A stretch of DNA of 34,810 nucleotides from Hydrogenophaga sp. (GTDB lineage Bacteria > Pseudomonadota > Gammaproteobacteria > Burkholderiales > Burkholderiaceae_C): positions 1 to 34,810 of the forward strand of contig NZ_JAABRQ010000031.1 in the NCBI RefSeq assembly GCF_011390835.1, given 5' to 3'. The notes beneath the pieces were generated by a model. That model was not told the origin of the DNA. It did no database searches and worked only from the letters and a program-made list of their open reading frames with translations. The first letter of the stretch is position 1; each line of letters starts with the position of its first letter. This document shows positions 15,704 through 24,634 of the stretch, piece by piece. A program made the position numbers and the translations under genes.

Positions 15704-17029
15704 TTAGCCCTCGGCGTAGCGCTCCAGCTCCCAGCCGCTCACCTGCTGGGTGTATCGGTCCCACTCGGCGCGATGAATCTGCAAAAACTGCTCACAGAAC
15801 GCGGTACCGACCGCATCGCGCAGGGTCTGGTCGGCTGCCAGCGCGTCCAGCGCTGCGCACAGATCGCGCGGCAAGGGCGGCGGCATGGGTTGGCCGCGCA
15901 CCTGCCGCTCGTACAAGTCGTGCTCGCAGGGTTCGCAGGGAGGCAACTGGCGATCGATGCCGTCCAGCCCCGCTGCCAGGGTACCGGCGAGCGCGGCGTA
16001 CACGTTGCAGGCCGCGTCGGGCAGGCGCCACTCCAGCCGCCCGGCCACGCTGCGCAGCAGGCAGGTGCGGTTGTTGTCGCCCATGGCGGCCCACACTGGT
16101 GACCAGGTGGTGCCCGAAGCGCTGGCGCTGCTGGCCAGCCGCTTGTAGCTGTTGACCGTGGGCGCACACAGCGCACTCAGGGCGCTGGCGTGAACCAGCA
16201 GACCGGCAGCAAATTGCTGACCCAGGGCGCTGAGCCCCAGCGCGCCCTGCGTGTCCGCCATCAGCGGCTGGCCCTGGGGGTCGGTCAGGCTGAGGTGAAA
16301 GTGCAGGCCGCTGCCAGGCGCATGGGCCAGCGGCTTGGGCATGGTGGAAAACACTTGTCCATGCTGCTGCGCCACCGCCTGAGCCGTGAGCTTGAAGAGC
16401 TGGTAACGGTCGGCAGCCGCTAGAGCGTGGTCGTGCCGGTAGTTGATTTCATACTGACCGCAAGCATCTTCATGATCGATCTGCTGCAGCTCGAAGCCCA
16501 GCGCCGTGAGGTGGCGACGCATGTCGTCCAGAAAACCAGCGTTGCGAATGATGGCCTGCAGGTCGTAAGAAGGTTTGTGCAGCCGGTCCTGGACGTCGGC
16601 CACGACCCAGCGTCCATCTCCGTCGCGCTTGAGCAGGAAAAACTCGGGCTCGATGCCCACCCACAGCGTCCAGCCGCGCTCCAGCAAGCGATCGGTCTGG
16701 CGCTTGAGCAGCTGGCGCGAACAGGTATTCAGCGGCTCGCCGCCCGCAAAACCATCGCACACTGCATGGGCCACCCCAGACATGAACGGCAAGGGACGCA
16801 GCGACTCGGGCAACACGCGGCCCATGTAATCACTGCGAGGACCCAAACGCGGCAGGCCCGTGCCCCAGATGCTGGGGCCGGCAAAACCGGCGCCGATGGC
16901 CACCGCATCGGCCAAGCCCGACAATGGCAGCAACTTGCCCTTGGGCGCGCCCATAAGGTCGGTGAAGGTCGCCAACACCGAGTGCACCCCCTGGTCGTGC
17001 AACCAGCGGGAGCGCTCGTCCAGATTCAA
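15704..17029 (-). CDS. Glutamine synthetase family protein (GlnT-like; possible gamma-glutamyl-amine ligase)
   Basis: A 441-residue GS-fold ligase, distinct from the PuuA in the same cluster. The N-terminal domain has ATFTDLMGAPKGKLLP (20-35). Catalytic metal ligands are in WVGIEPEFFLL (Glu127/129), DHEDACGQYEINY (Glu187, Glu194) and GSGLHFHLS (His243/245). The nucleotide and glutamate arginines are in NSYKRL, DNNRTCLLR and GRLEWRLPD. It most resembles the GlnT/type III and gamma-glutamylmethylamide synthetase group, so it may join glutamate to ammonia or to an amine. The start is TTG at 17029, overlapping the gabT stop (TTGA), with a GAGG about eight bases upstream; no other start fits before the conserved FTDL. 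The operon position suggests an amine substrate. Confidence 0.87.
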   Translation of the reverse strand: MNLDERSRWLHDQGVHSVLATFTDLMGAPKGKLLPLSGLADAVAIGAGFAGPSIWGTGLPRLGPRSDYMGRVLPESLRPLPFMSGVAHAVCDGFAGGEPLNTCSRQLLKRQTDRLLERGWTLWVGIEPEFFLLKRDGDGRWVVADVQDRLHKPSYDLQAIIRNAGFLDDMRRHLTALGFELQQIDHEDACGQYEINYRHDHALAAADRYQLFKLTAQAVAQQHGQVFSTMPKPLAHAPGSGLHFHLSLTDPQGQPLMADTQGALGLSALGQQFAAGLLVHASALSALCAPTVNSYKRLASSASASGTTWSPVWAAMGDNNRTCLLRSVAGRLEWRLPDAACNVYAALAGTLAAGLDGIDRQLPPCEPCEHDLYERQVRGQPMPPPLPRDLCAALDALAADQTLRDAVGTAFCEQFLQIHRAEWDRYTQQVSGWELERYAEG

Positions 17030-18333
17030 GCCAGCACCTCGGCCATAGAAGCGTCGATCACGTCCAGGCCTTCGGCAAATACCGCGTCCTCGATGGTGAG
17101 TGGGAACAGGAAGCGGATCACGTTGCCATACACCCCGCAGGTCAGCAGCAGCAGACCGCGCTTGAGCGCTGCCGCCTGCACCTTCTTGGTGGTGTCGGCA
17201 TCGGGTGCGCCCGTGGTCGCGTCCACAAATTCACAAGCCACCATGGCACCCAGACCCCGCACATCGCTGATGCGCTTGGACCTGGCCTGCACGGCGTTCA
17301 GGCGAGCGATCAGCTCGTCGCCCAGCTTCTGCGCGCGCTCGGGCAGCTTCTCTTCAGCCATCACGTCGAGCACCGCGTGCGCCGCGGCGATCGCCAGCGG
17401 ATTGCCGGCGTAAGTGCCCCCCAGACCACCGGGTGAAGGAGCGTCCATCACCGCCGCCTTGCCGCAAACCGCCGACAGCGTGGTGCCGCCGGCCATGCTT
17501 TTGGCCAGGGTCATCAGATCCGGGCTCACGCCGTAATGCTCCATAGCAAACATCTTGCCGGTGCGCGCAAACCCTGTCTGCACTTCGTCAGCGATGAGCA
17601 TGATGCCATGCTGGTCACACAGCTCACGCAGCCACTTCACGGCAGCCGGCTGGATCGGGTTGAAGCCGCCCTCGCCCTGCACTGGTTCAAACACGATGGC
17701 CGCCACACGGTTGGGCTCAATGTCGCACTTGAACAACTGCTCCATCGCGCGTTTGGTGTCGTCCAGCGACGCGCAGTGGCATGGAAACGGCACGTGGTAA
17801 ATCTCGGGCGGAAACGGTCCAAAGCCCGCCTTGTAGGGTTGCACCTTGCCGGTCATGGCCACAGCGAACATGCTGCGGCCGTGGAAGGCGCCGCCGAAGG
17901 CGATCACGCCGCTGCGCCCGGTTGCCGAGCGGGCGATCTTCATTGCGTTCTCGATCGCTTCGGCGCCAGTGGAGAAAAATGCGGTCTTCACCGGCCCGTC
18001 GATGGGCAGGATGGCATTGATGCGTTCGGCTAGTGCCACGTACTCGGTGTAGGGCACCACCTGGTAACAGCTGTGGGTGAAGCGCTGCAGTTGCGCCGCA
18101 ATCGCCGCCTGCACCTTGGGATGCACATGCCCAGTGTTGAGCACCGCGATGCCGCCGGCAAAGTCGATGAAACGGCGCCCCTCGATATCCCAGAACTCGG
18201 CATTCTTGGCGCGTTCGATGAAAAAATCACCCATCACGCCCACGCCCCGCGGCGTCGCGTCAAGCCGGCGCTGATGCCAGGCAGCGTTGGTGTGAGGGGT
18301 GTTCAGGTGCTGAGGTTTTTGCGGTGCGTTCAT
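17026..18333 (-). CDS. gabT: 4-aminobutyrate aminotransferase
   Basis: A 435-residue class III PLP aminotransferase that would convert GABA and 2-oxoglutarate to succinate semialdehyde and glutamate. It shows FIDFAGGIAVLNTGHVHPKV, the FFSTGAEAIENAMKIAR phosphate region and IADEVQTGFARTGKMFAMEHYGV. The PLP lysine is in LMTLAKSMAGGTTLSAV near residue 280, and the C-terminal GVYGNVIRFLFPLTI is typical of GabT. The ATG at 18333 has GGAG upstream; the in-frame extension to 18375 is dropped. Its stop overlaps the TTG start of the GS-like gene. It sits downstream of puuC, from which a repeat element separates it. No dedicated succinate semialdehyde dehydrogenase is in the window. Confidence 0.95.
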   Translation of the reverse strand: MNAPQKPQHLNTPHTNAAWHQRRLDATPRGVGVMGDFFIERAKNAEFWDIEGRRFIDFAGGIAVLNTGHVHPKVQAAIAAQLQRFTHSCYQVVPYTEYVALAERINAILPIDGPVKTAFFSTGAEAIENAMKIARSATGRSGVIAFGGAFHGRSMFAVAMTGKVQPYKAGFGPFPPEIYHVPFPCHCASLDDTKRAMEQLFKCDIEPNRVAAIVFEPVQGEGGFNPIQPAAVKWLRELCDQHGIMLIADEVQTGFARTGKMFAMEHYGVSPDLMTLAKSMAGGTTLSAVCGKAAVMDAPSPGGLGGTYAGNPLAIAAAHAVLDVMAEEKLPERAQKLGDELIARLNAVQARSKRISDVRGLGAMVACEFVDATTGAPDADTTKKVQAAALKRGLLLLTCGVYGNVIRFLFPLTIEDAVFAEGLDVIDASMAEVLA

Positions 18334-18403
18334 CACAATCTCCAAAAAAAATAATTCGGCGCAAAGTGCCTTCACCGAGGGCAGCGCGGATCGGGCTTGG
18401 CCC

Positions 18404-18458
18404 GGCCGCCAGTGACGCCCCCCTAGGGGGTGACGCGAAGCGGCGCGGGGGGAGCCCC
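18404..18458. repeat. GC-rich intergenic palindromic repeat, copy A
   Basis: A CCCCCTAGGGGG palindrome (18419-18430) is followed by TGACGCGAAGCGGCGCG and a G-run. It lies directly after the puuC stop (minus strand, 18460) and before gabT, and shares core and orientation with the copies at 21010, 22061 and 26151. Confidence 0.85.
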
Positions 18459-18459
18459 G

Positions 18460-19944
18460 TTACACGGGGCTATCAATCTTGATCCAAGTGGTCTTCATCT
18501 CGGTGTACTTATCAAAGGCGTGCATCGATTTGTCGCGGCCCACGCCGCTTTGCTTGAAGCCGCCGAACGGCACCGTAATGTCGTCTTCGTCGTACGAATT
18601 CACGTGCACGGTCCCCGCGCGCAGCGCTCGCGCCACGCCGTGCGCCTTGTTGATGTCGCGCGTCCACACCGCCGCCTGCAAGCCGTAGACACTGGCATTC
18701 GCCTGTTTCACCACATCAGCCGCATCAGTGAAGCTCAGCACCGACAGCACGGGGCCAAAGATCTCCTCGCGCGCAATGGTCATCTCAGGCGTGACGCCAT
18801 CGAAGATGGTGGGCTGCACATAACAACCGCCTTGCACCGGTGTGGCGAGCGAGCCGCCGGCCAACAACTTGGCGCCCTCGCTGTTGCCCAGCCCGATGTA
18901 GCGCATCACGTTGTCGAGCTGCACCTGATCGACGATGGCGCCCATGACTGTGCTCTTCTCCAGCGGGTTGCCCGGCTGGAAGTTGGGCACCAGCTTGAGC
19001 GCCTTCTCCAGAAAGGCGTCCTTGATTGAGGCTTCGACAAACAGGCGCGACGGGGCATTGCAGCTCTCGCCCTGATTGAAGAAAATGCTGCCCACAGCGG
19101 CCTCCACCGCGCGGTCCAGATCAGGGCAATCGGCAAAGACGATATTGGGCGACTTGCCACCGAGCTCGGTCCAGGCACGTTTCAGGTTGCTCTGGCCGGC
19201 CATCACATGGATCTGCTTGCCAACGCGGGTGGAGCCGGTGAAGGCGATGCAGTCCACGTCCATGTGCAGGGCCAGCGGACTGCCGGCTTCCGGCCCATAA
19301 CCCGGCACCACGTTGAACACGCCCGGCGGGATGCCGGCGGCCAACGCCAGGTCGGCCAGCCGCAAGGCGGTCAGCGGGCTTTTTTCGCTGGGTTTCAGCA
19401 CCACCGAATTGCCGGCGGCCAGGGCCGGCGCGATCTTCCAAGCGGCCATGATCATGGGGTAGTTCCACGGCACGATCACACCCACCACGCCCACGGCTTC
19501 GCGGGTGATCAGGGCCAGGGCGTTCGGTCCGGTGGGCGCGATCTCGTCGTACACCTTGTCCACCGCCTCGCCATACCAGCGGATGCAATTGGCCGCCGCG
19601 TTCACGTCCACCCCCTTGGCGTACTTCACCGGCTTGCCCATGTCCAGGGTTTCCATCAGCGCCAGCTCGTCGCTGTGGGCCAGCACCGCGTCGGCGAACT
19701 TGATCATGATGCGTTTGCGCTGTGCCGGCGCCATGCCACTCCAGCGACGACTCTCGAAAGCCGCGCGCGCGGCGCGCACCGCAGCATCGATGTCGGCCTC
19801 GCCGCAGCGGGCCACGGCGGTCAGCAAGCGACCATCTACCGGCGAGATGCTGTCAAAAGTCTGACCATCGAGCGCGGCGATGCGTTCGCCGTTGATCAGG
19901 GCACGACCGTCGTAGGTCTGAGTGGCGGTGGCGGGAGCGTTCAT
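18460..19944 (-). CDS. puuC: Gamma-glutamyl-gamma-aminobutyraldehyde dehydrogenase
   Basis: A 494-residue aldehyde dehydrogenase, close to E. coli PuuC in length and motif order. It has IVPWNYPMIMAAWKIAPALAAGNSVVLKPSEKSPL (NAD binding), FTGSTRVGKQI, TELGGKSPNIVFADCPDLD with the general-base Glu, and FFNQGESCNAPSR with the catalytic Cys near residue 300. The C-terminal VPFGGFKQSGVGRDKSMHAFDKYTEMKTTWI matches PuuC strongly. It would oxidise the gamma-glutamyl-aminobutyraldehyde made by PuuB, and may also act on aminobutyraldehyde or succinate semialdehyde. The start is uncertain. GAGGAA (minus strand, near 19959) fits the GTG at 19950 slightly better in spacing than the ATG at 19944 used here. 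Confidence 0.93.
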   Translation of the reverse strand: MNAPATATQTYDGRALINGERIAALDGQTFDSISPVDGRLLTAVARCGEADIDAAVRAARAAFESRRWSGMAPAQRKRIMIKFADAVLAHSDELALMETLDMGKPVKYAKGVDVNAAANCIRWYGEAVDKVYDEIAPTGPNALALITREAVGVVGVIVPWNYPMIMAAWKIAPALAAGNSVVLKPSEKSPLTALRLADLALAAGIPPGVFNVVPGYGPEAGSPLALHMDVDCIAFTGSTRVGKQIHVMAGQSNLKRAWTELGGKSPNIVFADCPDLDRAVEAAVGSIFFNQGESCNAPSRLFVEASIKDAFLEKALKLVPNFQPGNPLEKSTVMGAIVDQVQLDNVMRYIGLGNSEGAKLLAGGSLATPVQGGCYVQPTIFDGVTPEMTIAREEIFGPVLSVLSFTDAADVVKQANASVYGLQAAVWTRDINKAHGVARALRAGTVHVNSYDEDDITVPFGGFKQSGVGRDKSMHAFDKYTEMKTTWIKIDSPV

Positions 19945-20074
19945 GGACACGGGTTTCCTCAAATGTGAATTGGCACCATGCTACGCCGAAACCTTGTTGA
20001 AGGACCCGTCCACTTTGGGCCGCCGCCAGCCATCCAGTGGGCTGAATCTGCCCCTGTGTTGGGCGCTCAGTCGC

Positions 20075-20935
20075 TCAGGTCCCGGCCAGCGCTGCCGTCT
20101 CGGCCCGCGTGGCGGCCTGGATCTCGCGCTCGCGCCTGCGGGTCGAACGCGCCACCCAGACCGCGTAGGCAATGATGACGATGGTGACCGTCACGATCAG
20201 CAGCGTGGCTGCGGCGTAAATGGTCGGGTTGATGCCGCGGCGCGCGTAGCCGAAGATCACCTGCGGCAAGGTGCTCACACCCGGGCCGGAGAGGAATTCG
20301 GCGATCACCACATCGTCAAACGACAGCGTGAACGCCAGCAAAAAGGCCGCCAGGATGGCTTGGAAGATGTTGGGCAGGGTGATCAGAAAAAACACCTGGT
20401 GCGGCCGCGCGCCCAGGTCCATCGCCGCTTCCTCAATGCTTCGGTTCATCTCCAGCAGCCGGCTCTGGATCACCACCATGCCGTAGGCCATGCCCAGCAG
20501 GGTGTGGCCCACGATGATGGTGAGCAGGCCGCGCTCGGGCCAGCCAAAGGCGTTTTGCACGCCCACGGCCAGAAGCAGCAGCGACAGGCCGATGATCACC
20601 TCGGGCATCACCAGCGGGGCGTTCACCATGCCCGAGAAGATGGTGCGGCCGAGAAACCGGCGGTAGCGCACCAGCACAAAGGCCGCAAACGTGGCCAGCA
20701 CCGCCGATAGCGTGCCAGTGATAGCCGCCACCTTCAATGAGGTGAAAAATCCTTCGACGATGCGGCTGTCGTTGGCCAGGGCCTCGTACCAGCGCAAGGA
20801 AAACCCGGTGAAGCGCGCGTCCTGCCGCGTGCTGTTGAAGCTGAACACGATCATGAACAGCAGCGGCAGGTACAGAAAAGCAAACACGATCGCCAACCAG
20901 AACTTGCCAAAGTGTTTTTCAAGCAGCTGTTTCAT
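20075..20935 (-). CDS. potI: Polyamine ABC transporter permease PotI-type
   Basis: A 286-residue inner-membrane permease with about six helices. The ABC-permease EAA loop is EEAAMDLGARPHQVFFLITLPNIF, which docks on the ATPase. AIVFAFLYLPLLFMIVFSFNSTR in helix 1 and FSLRWYEALANDSRI are typical of PotI/PotC. It pairs with PotH to form the channel for putrescine. The ATG at 20935 has AAGGA six bases upstream, so the 18-base in-frame extension is not used. It follows potH with repeat copy B between them. Gap 19945-20074 to puuC holds nothing recognisable. Confidence 0.95.
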   Translation of the reverse strand: MKQLLEKHFGKFWLAIVFAFLYLPLLFMIVFSFNSTRQDARFTGFSLRWYEALANDSRIVEGFFTSLKVAAITGTLSAVLATFAAFVLVRYRRFLGRTIFSGMVNAPLVMPEVIIGLSLLLLAVGVQNAFGWPERGLLTIIVGHTLLGMAYGMVVIQSRLLEMNRSIEEAAMDLGARPHQVFFLITLPNIFQAILAAFLLAFTLSFDDVVIAEFLSGPGVSTLPQVIFGYARRGINPTIYAAATLLIVTVTIVIIAYAVWVARSTRRREREIQAATRAETAALAGT

Positions 20936-21009
20936 TTCGGTTCCTTGATTCAATCACGCATCGACAGGCGGGAAGTCTTCTCAGGACGCCGCGGGACTGG
21001 CTTTGTCAG

Positions 21010-21061
21010 GCCGCCAGCGTCGCCCCCTTGAGGGGGGTCGCGCGAAGCGCGGCGGGGGTGG
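21010..21061. repeat. GC-rich intergenic palindromic repeat, copy B
   Basis: Contains CCCCCTTGAGGGGGG followed by TCGCGCGAAGCGCGGCG and a G-run. It lies one base after the potH stop (minus strand, 21063). Same core and orientation as the other three copies, with a few substitutions. Confidence 0.82.
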
Positions 21062-21062
21062 A

Positions 21063-21977
21063 TCACTTCTTTTCGGCGGGATCCCCGGTGTAGTGGTAAT
21101 AAATCGCCAGCGGCACGATGATGAGCGCGATCATCACCACCGCCAACGCGGTCGCTTTGGGCCAGTCGTTGGCGGTGAACATCTCGTCCCACACCACGCG
21201 GCCAATCATCAGGTTGTCAGGCCCACCCAACAGCGACGGGATCACGAACTCGCCCACGCAGGGAATGAACACCAGCATGAAACCCGCCACGATGCCCGCC
21301 TTGGACAGCGGCACCGTCACCAGCCAGAACGCCTTGAACGGCGTGGTGCCGAGGTCATACGCGGCCTCTAGCAGTCGGAAGTCCATCTTCACCAGGTTGG
21401 CGTAGAGCGGCAGGATCATGAATGGCAGATAGACATAGGTCATGCCCACCAGCATGGAGATGTTGGTGTAGAGCATCTGGATCGGCTCGCCCGTGAGGCC
21501 CACGGCCATCATGAAGCGGTTGATCACCCCCTGGTCGGCCAACAACCCCTTCCAGGCGTAGACGCGCAGCAGGAACGAGGTCCAGAACGGCAGCATCACC
21601 ATCAGCAGCAGCGCCGGCCGCACGCTGGCGGGCGAGCGCGCGATGAAATAGGCAAACGGGTAACCGACCAGCAGGCAGATGATGGCGGTGAGCAGCGCAT
21701 ACCAGATGGAGCGCACATACGCCTCCACGTACAACGTCTTGAACAGCGGCGCACCCTCCTCGACGCGGAAGATCGAGAGATAGTTTTCGTACCTGAGCGA
21801 GAGGATGCCCGTGTCGGGGTCCCAGATCGGCTTGAACGGGCTGATGTCACCTCCCATGTCCACAAAACTGATGTAGAGCAGGATCAGGAAAGGCAGCAGG
21901 AAGAAAACGAACAGCCAGACATAGGGAACGCCGATCACAAAGCGTTTGCCAGGTATGGGAAGCGTGAATGAAGCCAT
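21063..21977 (-). CDS. potH: Polyamine ABC transporter permease PotH-type
   Basis: A 304-residue permease with six predicted helices. The large periplasmic loop after helix 1 (GGDISPFKPIWDPDTGILSLRYENYLSIF) is typical of PotH/PotB. The EAA loop is LEAAYDLGTTPFKAFWLVTVPLSKAG, and GMTYVYLPFMILPLYANL precedes it. With PotI it forms the membrane channel of a putrescine importer energised by PotG. The ATG at 21977 has AGGAG seven bases upstream; the 35-residue in-frame extension crosses a repeat and is rejected. It is separated from potG by repeat copy C. Confidence 0.95.
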   Translation of the reverse strand: MASFTLPIPGKRFVIGVPYVWLFVFFLLPFLILLYISFVDMGGDISPFKPIWDPDTGILSLRYENYLSIFRVEEGAPLFKTLYVEAYVRSIWYALLTAIICLLVGYPFAYFIARSPASVRPALLLMVMLPFWTSFLLRVYAWKGLLADQGVINRFMMAVGLTGEPIQMLYTNISMLVGMTYVYLPFMILPLYANLVKMDFRLLEAAYDLGTTPFKAFWLVTVPLSKAGIVAGFMLVFIPCVGEFVIPSLLGGPDNLMIGRVVWDEMFTANDWPKATALAVVMIALIIVPLAIYYHYTGDPAEKK

Positions 21978-22039
21978 TGAGATTCTCCTGAACGGCTGGA
22001 GGCGAGAAAAAACGCGAAACCAAGGATGCGGTAGAGGCG

Positions 22040-22100
22040 GCTCCGCCGGACCAACTGCATCACCCCCTGGGGGGTGACGCAAAGCGGCGCGAGGGGGTAG
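22040..22100. repeat. GC-rich intergenic palindromic repeat, copy C
   Basis: The perfect inverted repeat CACCCCC-TG-GGGGGTG (22061-22076) is followed by ACGCAAAGCGGCGCG and a G-run. It lies directly after the potG stop (minus strand, 22102). Same core and orientation as copies A, B and D. Confidence 0.85.
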
Positions 22101-22101
22101 G

Positions 22102-23196
22102 TCAATCGCGCAAGACTACCCCCGCTTCGTTATCCCACCAGAAATAAACCTCGTCTTCCCAAGTGATGTCCGACAAATCGTGGCGCGTGCTGTTGGCCTC
22201 GGTGATACGAACCTTGGAGCCATCGCTCGCGGTCAGGATGTAGGTGTTGTACGAGCCGAGGTAGCCGATTTCCTTCACACGCCCCTGGAACAGGTTGTGG
22301 TCAACGTTGTCGGGGCGGGTCTTGCGGATCTCGATCTTCTCGGGACGGACCGCAATCGACACGGGCATGTTGAGGGTGCCGCTCACACCATGGCCCACCT
22401 GAATCTCGCCAATGCCCGTGGCCACCGCACAGCGGTCGGCTTCGTCCACGCTCAGCTTGCCGGGGAACAGGTTCACGTTTCCGATGAAATCGGCCACAAA
22501 CTTGTTGCGCGGATGTTCATAAATCTCTTCGGGCGTGCCCACCTGCAAAACCCGGCCCTTGCTCATGATGGCAATCCGGCTGGCCATGGTCATGGCCTCT
22601 TCCTGATCGTGTGTGACCATGACCACCGTCACACCCACCGACTCGATGATGTTGACCAACTCGAACTGCGTCTGCTCACGCAGCTTCTTGTCCAGTGCGC
22701 CGAGCGGCTCGTCAAGCAAGAGCAACTTGGGTTTCTTGGCCAGGCTGCGAGCCAGGGCCACACGCTGCTGCTGTCCGCCTGATAGCTGGTGTGGCTTGCG
22801 CTGGGCGTAGGGCGCGAGCTGCACCAGCGCCAGCATCTCGTCGGTGCGCTGCTTCACCTCGGACGAAGGCAAGTTCTCACGCTTCAGACCGAAGGCCACG
22901 TTTTCCCATATGTTGAGGTGGGGAAACAAGGCGTACGACTGGAACATCATGTTGACCGGCCGATCGTAGGGCGCCATGCCCGCCACGTCCTGGCCACCGA
23001 GCAGGATGCGACCCGAAGTGGGCTTCTCGAAGCCTGCCAGCATGCGCAGCAGCGTGGACTTGCCGCAGCCTGAACTGCCCAGCAGGGCAAAGATCTCGCC
23101 CTTGCCAATCGACAGCGACACGTCGTCCACCGCCAGCGCCTCATCGAATCGCTTCACCAGCTTTTCGGTCACCAGGTACCCAGCCTTATCCGTCAT
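22102..23196 (-). CDS. potG: Polyamine ABC transporter ATP-binding protein PotG-type
   Basis: A 364-residue ABC ATPase. Walker A is GSSGCGKST (40-48), the Q-loop lies in [13 protein letters not shown], the signature is [16 protein letters not shown] (about 138-153), Walker B is [12 protein letters not shown], and the switch histidine is in [13 protein letters not shown]-terminal TOBE-like regulatory domain (about 270-364) includes AVRPEKIEI and [15 protein letters not shown], typical of PotA/PotG. It drives putrescine import through PotHI. The N-terminus [25 protein letters not shown] favours PotG over PotA. A GAGGGG lies upstream of the ATG. An intrinsic terminator (23227-23261) separates it from potF. 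Confidence 0.95.
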   Translation of the reverse strand: MTDKAGYLVTEKLVKRFDEALAVDDVSLSIGKGEIFALLGSSGCGKSTLLRMLAGFEKPTSGRILLGGQDVAGMAPYDRPVNMMFQSYALFPHLNIWENVAFGLKRENLPSSEVKQRTDEMLALVQLAPYAQRKPHQLSGGQQQRVALARSLAKKPKLLLLDEPLGALDKKLREQTQFELVNIIESVGVTVVMVTHDQEEAMTMASRIAIMSKGRVLQVGTPEEIYEHPRNKFVADFIGNVNLFPGKLSVDEADRCAVATGIGEIQVGHGVSGTLNMPVSIAVRPEKIEIRKTRPDNVDHNLFQGRVKEIGYLGSYNTYILTASDGSKVRITEANSTRHDLSDITWEDEVYFWWDNEAGVVLRD

Positions 23197-23226
23197 GTTC
23201 AGCCCCTCGTCGTTCTGTATCTCAAC

Positions 23227-23261
23227 AAAAAAGGCTGTTCAACCCGAAAGGAAGAACAGCC
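23227..23261 (-). terminator. Intrinsic terminator after potF
   Basis: On the minus strand GGCTGTTC (23254-23261 arm) pairs with GAACAGCC (23233-23240) in an 8-bp stem around a 13-base loop, followed by six T residues (23232-23227). It lies 37 bases after the potF stop and upstream of potG, so potF should be expressed in excess of potGHI. Confidence 0.82.
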
Positions 23262-23297
23262 CTGATGGCGTGCGCGCAAGCAGCGCCCTGCTCGGGG

Positions 23298-24470
23298 TTA
23301 CTTACCGCGCTTGAAGGCGTTGTAGGTGTCGTTGAGCGTGCTGGCGATGTCGTTGGAGAAACCGCCGGTGGCGATCAGACGAGCCGTGTCTTCAGGGCCC
23401 AGGAAAATGGTGGGGTTGCCTTTGACCTCGTCCTTGATGTCGGCCAGCGCGGCCTTGTTGCCGGTGGGGTAGTTCATTTCGTTGGCCATCAACGCACCGT
23501 TGGCCGCACGCAGGTAGAAGTCAATGAAAGCATGGGCGTTGTTCACATGCTTGGCATCCTTGGGGATGGCCATGGTGTCGATGAACACCAGACCACCGCC
23601 GGTGGGCAGCAGGGGCACGATCTCGTCCTTGCCACCAGTTTCCTTCACGCGGTCGGCGGCGATGTTGATATCACCCGACCAGCCGATAAAAGCACAAGCC
23701 TTGCCACTGGCGATGTCGTCGATCATGGTGCTGGAGAACAAGCGCACATCCTTGCGCACCTTGGCGAGCATTTCGCCAGCGAGCTTGAAATCGGCCGGGT
23801 CTTCGCTGTAGGCCGGCTTGCCAACGTAGTGCAGTGCCACAGGCAGGATTTCGCTCGGGGAATCCAGGTAGGCAATGCCACAGGACTTCAGCTTGCTGGA
23901 GTACTCGGGGTTGAACACCAGGTCCCAGGCGTTTTCCGGCATGGCCATTCCACCCAGCGCCTTCTCCACCTTTTGCTTGTTGATGCCGACGGTGGTGAAG
24001 CCCCAGGCCCATGGCACCAGATGGTTGTTGCCCGCATCCACACCAGCGATCTTGGCCATGAACTCGGGATCGAGATTGGCATAGTTCGGAATCTTGCTCT
24101 TGTCGATCGCCTGATAGAGCCCGCCATCGATCTGCTTCTTGGCGAAGCCAGCCGTGGGGATCACGATGTCGTAACCCGAGTTGCCAGCCACCAGCTTGGC
24201 GTGCAGCGCTTCATTGTTTTCGAAGGTGTTGTAGTTCACCTTGATGCCAAACTCCTGCTCGAAGGAGGCAATCATGCCCTCAGGGATGTAGTCGGGCCAG
24301 TTGTAGATGTTGAGCACCTTCTCGTCATCCAGCACCGGACCCGCTGGCGCAGCTGGGGCGGCAGGTGCGGCAGCGACCGGAGCAGCCGGGGGAGGCGCGG
24401 GCTCTTCCTTCTTGCCACAAGCGGCCAGGAAAACTGCGGCGATGGCCAAAGCCAATACTTGCTTCTTCAT
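23298..24470 (-). CDS. potF: Polyamine-binding lipoprotein PotF-type
   Basis: A 390-residue periplasmic solute-binding protein for putrescine/spermidine. Its N-terminus is a lipoprotein signal, MKKQVLALAIAAVFLAACGK, with the lipobox LAAC and lipidated Cys18, unlike the soluble E. coli PotF. A proline/alanine-rich linker (23-45) follows. The mature domain begins KVLNIYNWPDYIPEGMIASF, the PotF/PotD signature, and contains VPWAWGFTTVGINKQKV and CAFIGWSGDINIAADR, which line the polyamine site in relatives. The ATG at 24470 is chosen because it starts the signal; a GGAG lies 11 bases upstream, rather far. It precedes potGHI but ends in its own intrinsic terminator. Confidence 0.95.
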   Translation of the reverse strand: MKKQVLALAIAAVFLAACGKKEEPAPPPAAPVAAAPAAPAAPAGPVLDDEKVLNIYNWPDYIPEGMIASFEQEFGIKVNYNTFENNEALHAKLVAGNSGYDIVIPTAGFAKKQIDGGLYQAIDKSKIPNYANLDPEFMAKIAGVDAGNNHLVPWAWGFTTVGINKQKVEKALGGMAMPENAWDLVFNPEYSSKLKSCGIAYLDSPSEILPVALHYVGKPAYSEDPADFKLAGEMLAKVRKDVRLFSSTMIDDIASGKACAFIGWSGDINIAADRVKETGGKDEIVPLLPTGGGLVFIDTMAIPKDAKHVNNAHAFIDFYLRAANGALMANEMNYPTGNKAALADIKDEVKGNPTIFLGPEDTARLIATGGFSNDIASTLNDTYNAFKRGK

Positions 24471-24549
24471 GATGAGGAAATCTCCAGATAGGTGGGATGA
24501 GACCCGACGTTGCACAAAAACAGTGCAGCCGGCCCGTTGGCTCGATGCA

Positions 24550-24630
24550 CTAGCAATTTATAGACCTAAGCAATCCCCCAAAGGGATGACCGAATATTAA
24601 AACAAAGAAATAATACGAAATTGCACAGTC
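24550..24630 (-). promoter_or_regulatory. AT-rich potF upstream region
   Basis: The spuC-potF gap contains an AT-rich patch unusual for this GC-rich window. It holds a minus-strand TATAAA (24562-24557) that could serve as a -10 element about 90 bases before the potF ATG. No good -35 hexamer or sigma-54 motif is seen, so the call is tentative. Confidence 0.4.
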
Positions 24631-24634
24631 TCCC

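Noticed and set aside
24540..24620. Sigma-54 promoter for potF
   Set aside because: No GG-N10-GC element with TGGCAC/TTGCW flanks was found in the gap.
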